Of a stretch of DNA of 64,000 nucleotides, positions 62,525-64,000 are shown piece after piece. This DNA is from Drosophila pseudoobscura (taxonomy: Eukaryota > Arthropoda > Insecta > Diptera > Drosophilidae), in contig NC_046680.1 in assembly GCF_009870125.1 (NCBI RefSeq), positions 15,519,501-15,583,500 of the forward strand. The letters are read 5' to 3'. A program made the position numbers and the translations under genes. Every line of letters begins with the position of its first letter. Within the stretch, counting starts at the first letter, position 1. The notes beneath the pieces were generated by a model, which did not search any database, had not been told where the DNA came from, and saw nothing but the letters and a program-made list of their open reading frames with translations.

Positions 62525-63768
62525 GTGTTTGAGAGAGAGCAATTAGAAAGAGGAGCAGGAGATCGAAGAATGAGCGCATTTTCCCCGCTCTCACTCAAAT
62601 CTTTTCACCCGGTCGAAGCGTGCCCTCGCAAGTCAACTCCGTGTTTCAATCCGTGAAAATCCGGAAAATGGTGAGAAATCCATCGGGAAAATTGTCGCAC
62701 AGTTGTGTGAAGTGAAGTTTAGTGTAGTGATGCAGTGAATTTATAAAAATGTGTGTTTTAGTGCAAGAAATTGTGTTGTCTAAAGGGCGGGGGCGCAAAA
62801 GAGGCAAAAAGGCGGCAAAAATGCAGCACGACTAAGTAAAAAAGAGGCAATCTGTGATACATATATCTGATATGTACATACATACATACATACATACATA
62901 TGTAATGTAGAAAAGCATATTATTATTCTATATTTTTTTTCATGTGTAAAAATTAAAAATGTGTTACTATTTTGTTGTTTGGCTTCTTTTTCGTTTCGTT
63001 TTCGCAAAAGTACCCGAATTGAGCGTGGAAGAGAGCAAATAGGAAGAATGAACGCAAGTCAGCTCCGCGTTTCAATCCGTGAAAATCAAATTGGAAAAAT
63101 GTCGCGCAAGTGTGTAGTGAAGTTTGGTGTACAAAAAAAAGTGTTTTACTATAAGAAAATGTGTGTTTAAGGAAATATTAAGTTGTTGATCAAGGTCGGG
63201 GGTGAAGAAAATGGAAAAATGGCAGAAAAAATGCTGCTCGTCGAAGGAAAAGTGCAACAATGTGTGATATATGTACGTGTATGTTTTTCATATATTTTAT
63301 ATAAATAAGAAAAATAATATATTATTATTTGGCATAAACTCTTTTTTCATGTGTTAATATCTGAAATTTGCAATTGTTTCGTGGTTTCGATTTTTGTTTC
63401 GTTCTATCGCGTGAGTTCCAGCAATGTGTGTGTGTGTGTGTGCGTGCTTGCAAATTCGTCAAGTTTTGTCCCTTTCCCACTCCATGGCGTCGAAGTGCAG
63501 TGAAGAAGAGAATCAAAAAGGAATGAGTGCTCTCTCTCGTTCCAAGTGAAGTTCATAGTAGGGTGAGGCACTCCCAATGATCTGCTGATCTGACTCTCTC
63601 CTGCTTAGTGCCTCACCTCATATTAATAAATGAATGCCTAAAATTTGTGCTCTTATTGGAAATCATTTTGTGCGTTTCGTTTGCGGTTTTGCCGCGACTT
63701 CGGAGTCGTCGATTTACCGTTCGGCAGAATCGAGAATGGAAAGATTTTGGGTAAGTGAGAAAAGAGAA
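62525..63768 (-). mobile_element. Right arm of the foldback element
   Basis: This is the mirror of 60627-61785. The (GT)n tract at 63426-63441 matches the (CA)n tract of the left arm near 60951-60972. A CATA/TACA tract at about 62875-62901 matches the ATGTATGT tract near 61450-61465. Identity fades on both sides shortly after a shared GGGTAAGTGAGAAAAG. Confidence 0.8.
63634..63750 (+). other. Outward-facing exon-like ORF at the foldback end
   Basis: ATG at 63634 opens 39 codons (MPKICALIGNHFVRF...MERFW) ending at TTTTGG|GTAAGTGAG, a strong donor. The left arm has the mirrored version on the minus strand (MPKICALIRNHF), but it meets a stop before the same donor. An M-P-x-x-C start resembles the first residues of THAP-type DNA-binding domains found in P and Galileo transposases, but the second cysteine is missing, so this is weak. 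Confidence 0.3.
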
Positions 63769-64000
63769 TGTTTTCCCCAATATAAGTATTATCACTATGG
63801 TGCGACTCGACATTCTGTTCTGCTTACGATTTCATAGCAAAATAATACTTTTAAGGTGAACCAACTGATTCTTGCATTTAATTTGTTGTCCCATGTCCAA
63901 CATATACCCATGCCCATACTTATTTGTTTTCTGGATTTGACAAGTGAACAAATAATCGCAGATATTGAATGTTTTCATGTCTTGATGCTTGTATAGTTTG
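63769..64000. other. Unique sequence to the window end
   Basis: The last 230 bases are AT-rich with no feature that I can support. Confidence 0.5.

Noticed and set aside
62432..62656. 74-codon plus-strand frame in the foldback loop
   Set aside because: It runs across the GTAAGG donor and into the inverted arm; only the part between the splice sites was kept as exon-like.

Overview
The window is insect nuclear DNA from a Drosophila that is not D. melanogaster. It has short GT-AG introns, GC-rich third codon positions, DRE and Inr type promoters, DINE-1 repeats and abundant microsatellites. maleless (mle) and BubR1, head to tail, are neighbours at 42A on Muller element C in D. melanogaster. 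The long pure poly-G/poly-C runs and the divergent MLE tail suggest the obscura group, but the species is an inference.

Layout. 1-2094: 3' part of mle (+), cut by the window edge. 2095-2807: a short intergenic space carrying a tandemly duplicated promoter with two DRE sites. 2808-7549: BubR1 (+), five exons, 1502 aa. 9784-11644 and 13573-15237: two tandem SLC17-type MFS transporter genes (+) with the same four-exon structure. A decayed DINE-1 copy lies between them. 15238-30266: about 15 kb in which I see no gene. 30785-38122: a 2111-aa secreted protein on the minus strand, with a signal peptide, a very long Thr/Pro/Lys-rich and acidic region, and a C-terminal serpin domain with an aberrant reactive loop. 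38292-55494: gene-poor DNA that I propose is the first intron of the serpin gene; a strong acceptor at 38291 and a strong donor at 55495 face each other on the minus strand, next to an Inr/GAGA promoter near 55883. It holds two near-complete DINE-1 elements and several minisatellites. 60627-63768: a large foldback (inverted-repeat) element with tandem units in its arms, an exon-like segment in its loop and outward-facing exon-like ends.

The genes do not form one pathway. MLE acts in X dosage compensation, BubR1 in the spindle checkpoint, the MFS pair in anion transport and the serpin outside the cell. I see no clear novel multi-gene system. The most unusual items are the mucin-serpin chimera with its distal promoter, the foldback element, the duplicated DRE promoter, the stopless in-frame intron inside the BubR1 kinase domain, and the remodelled MLE tail.
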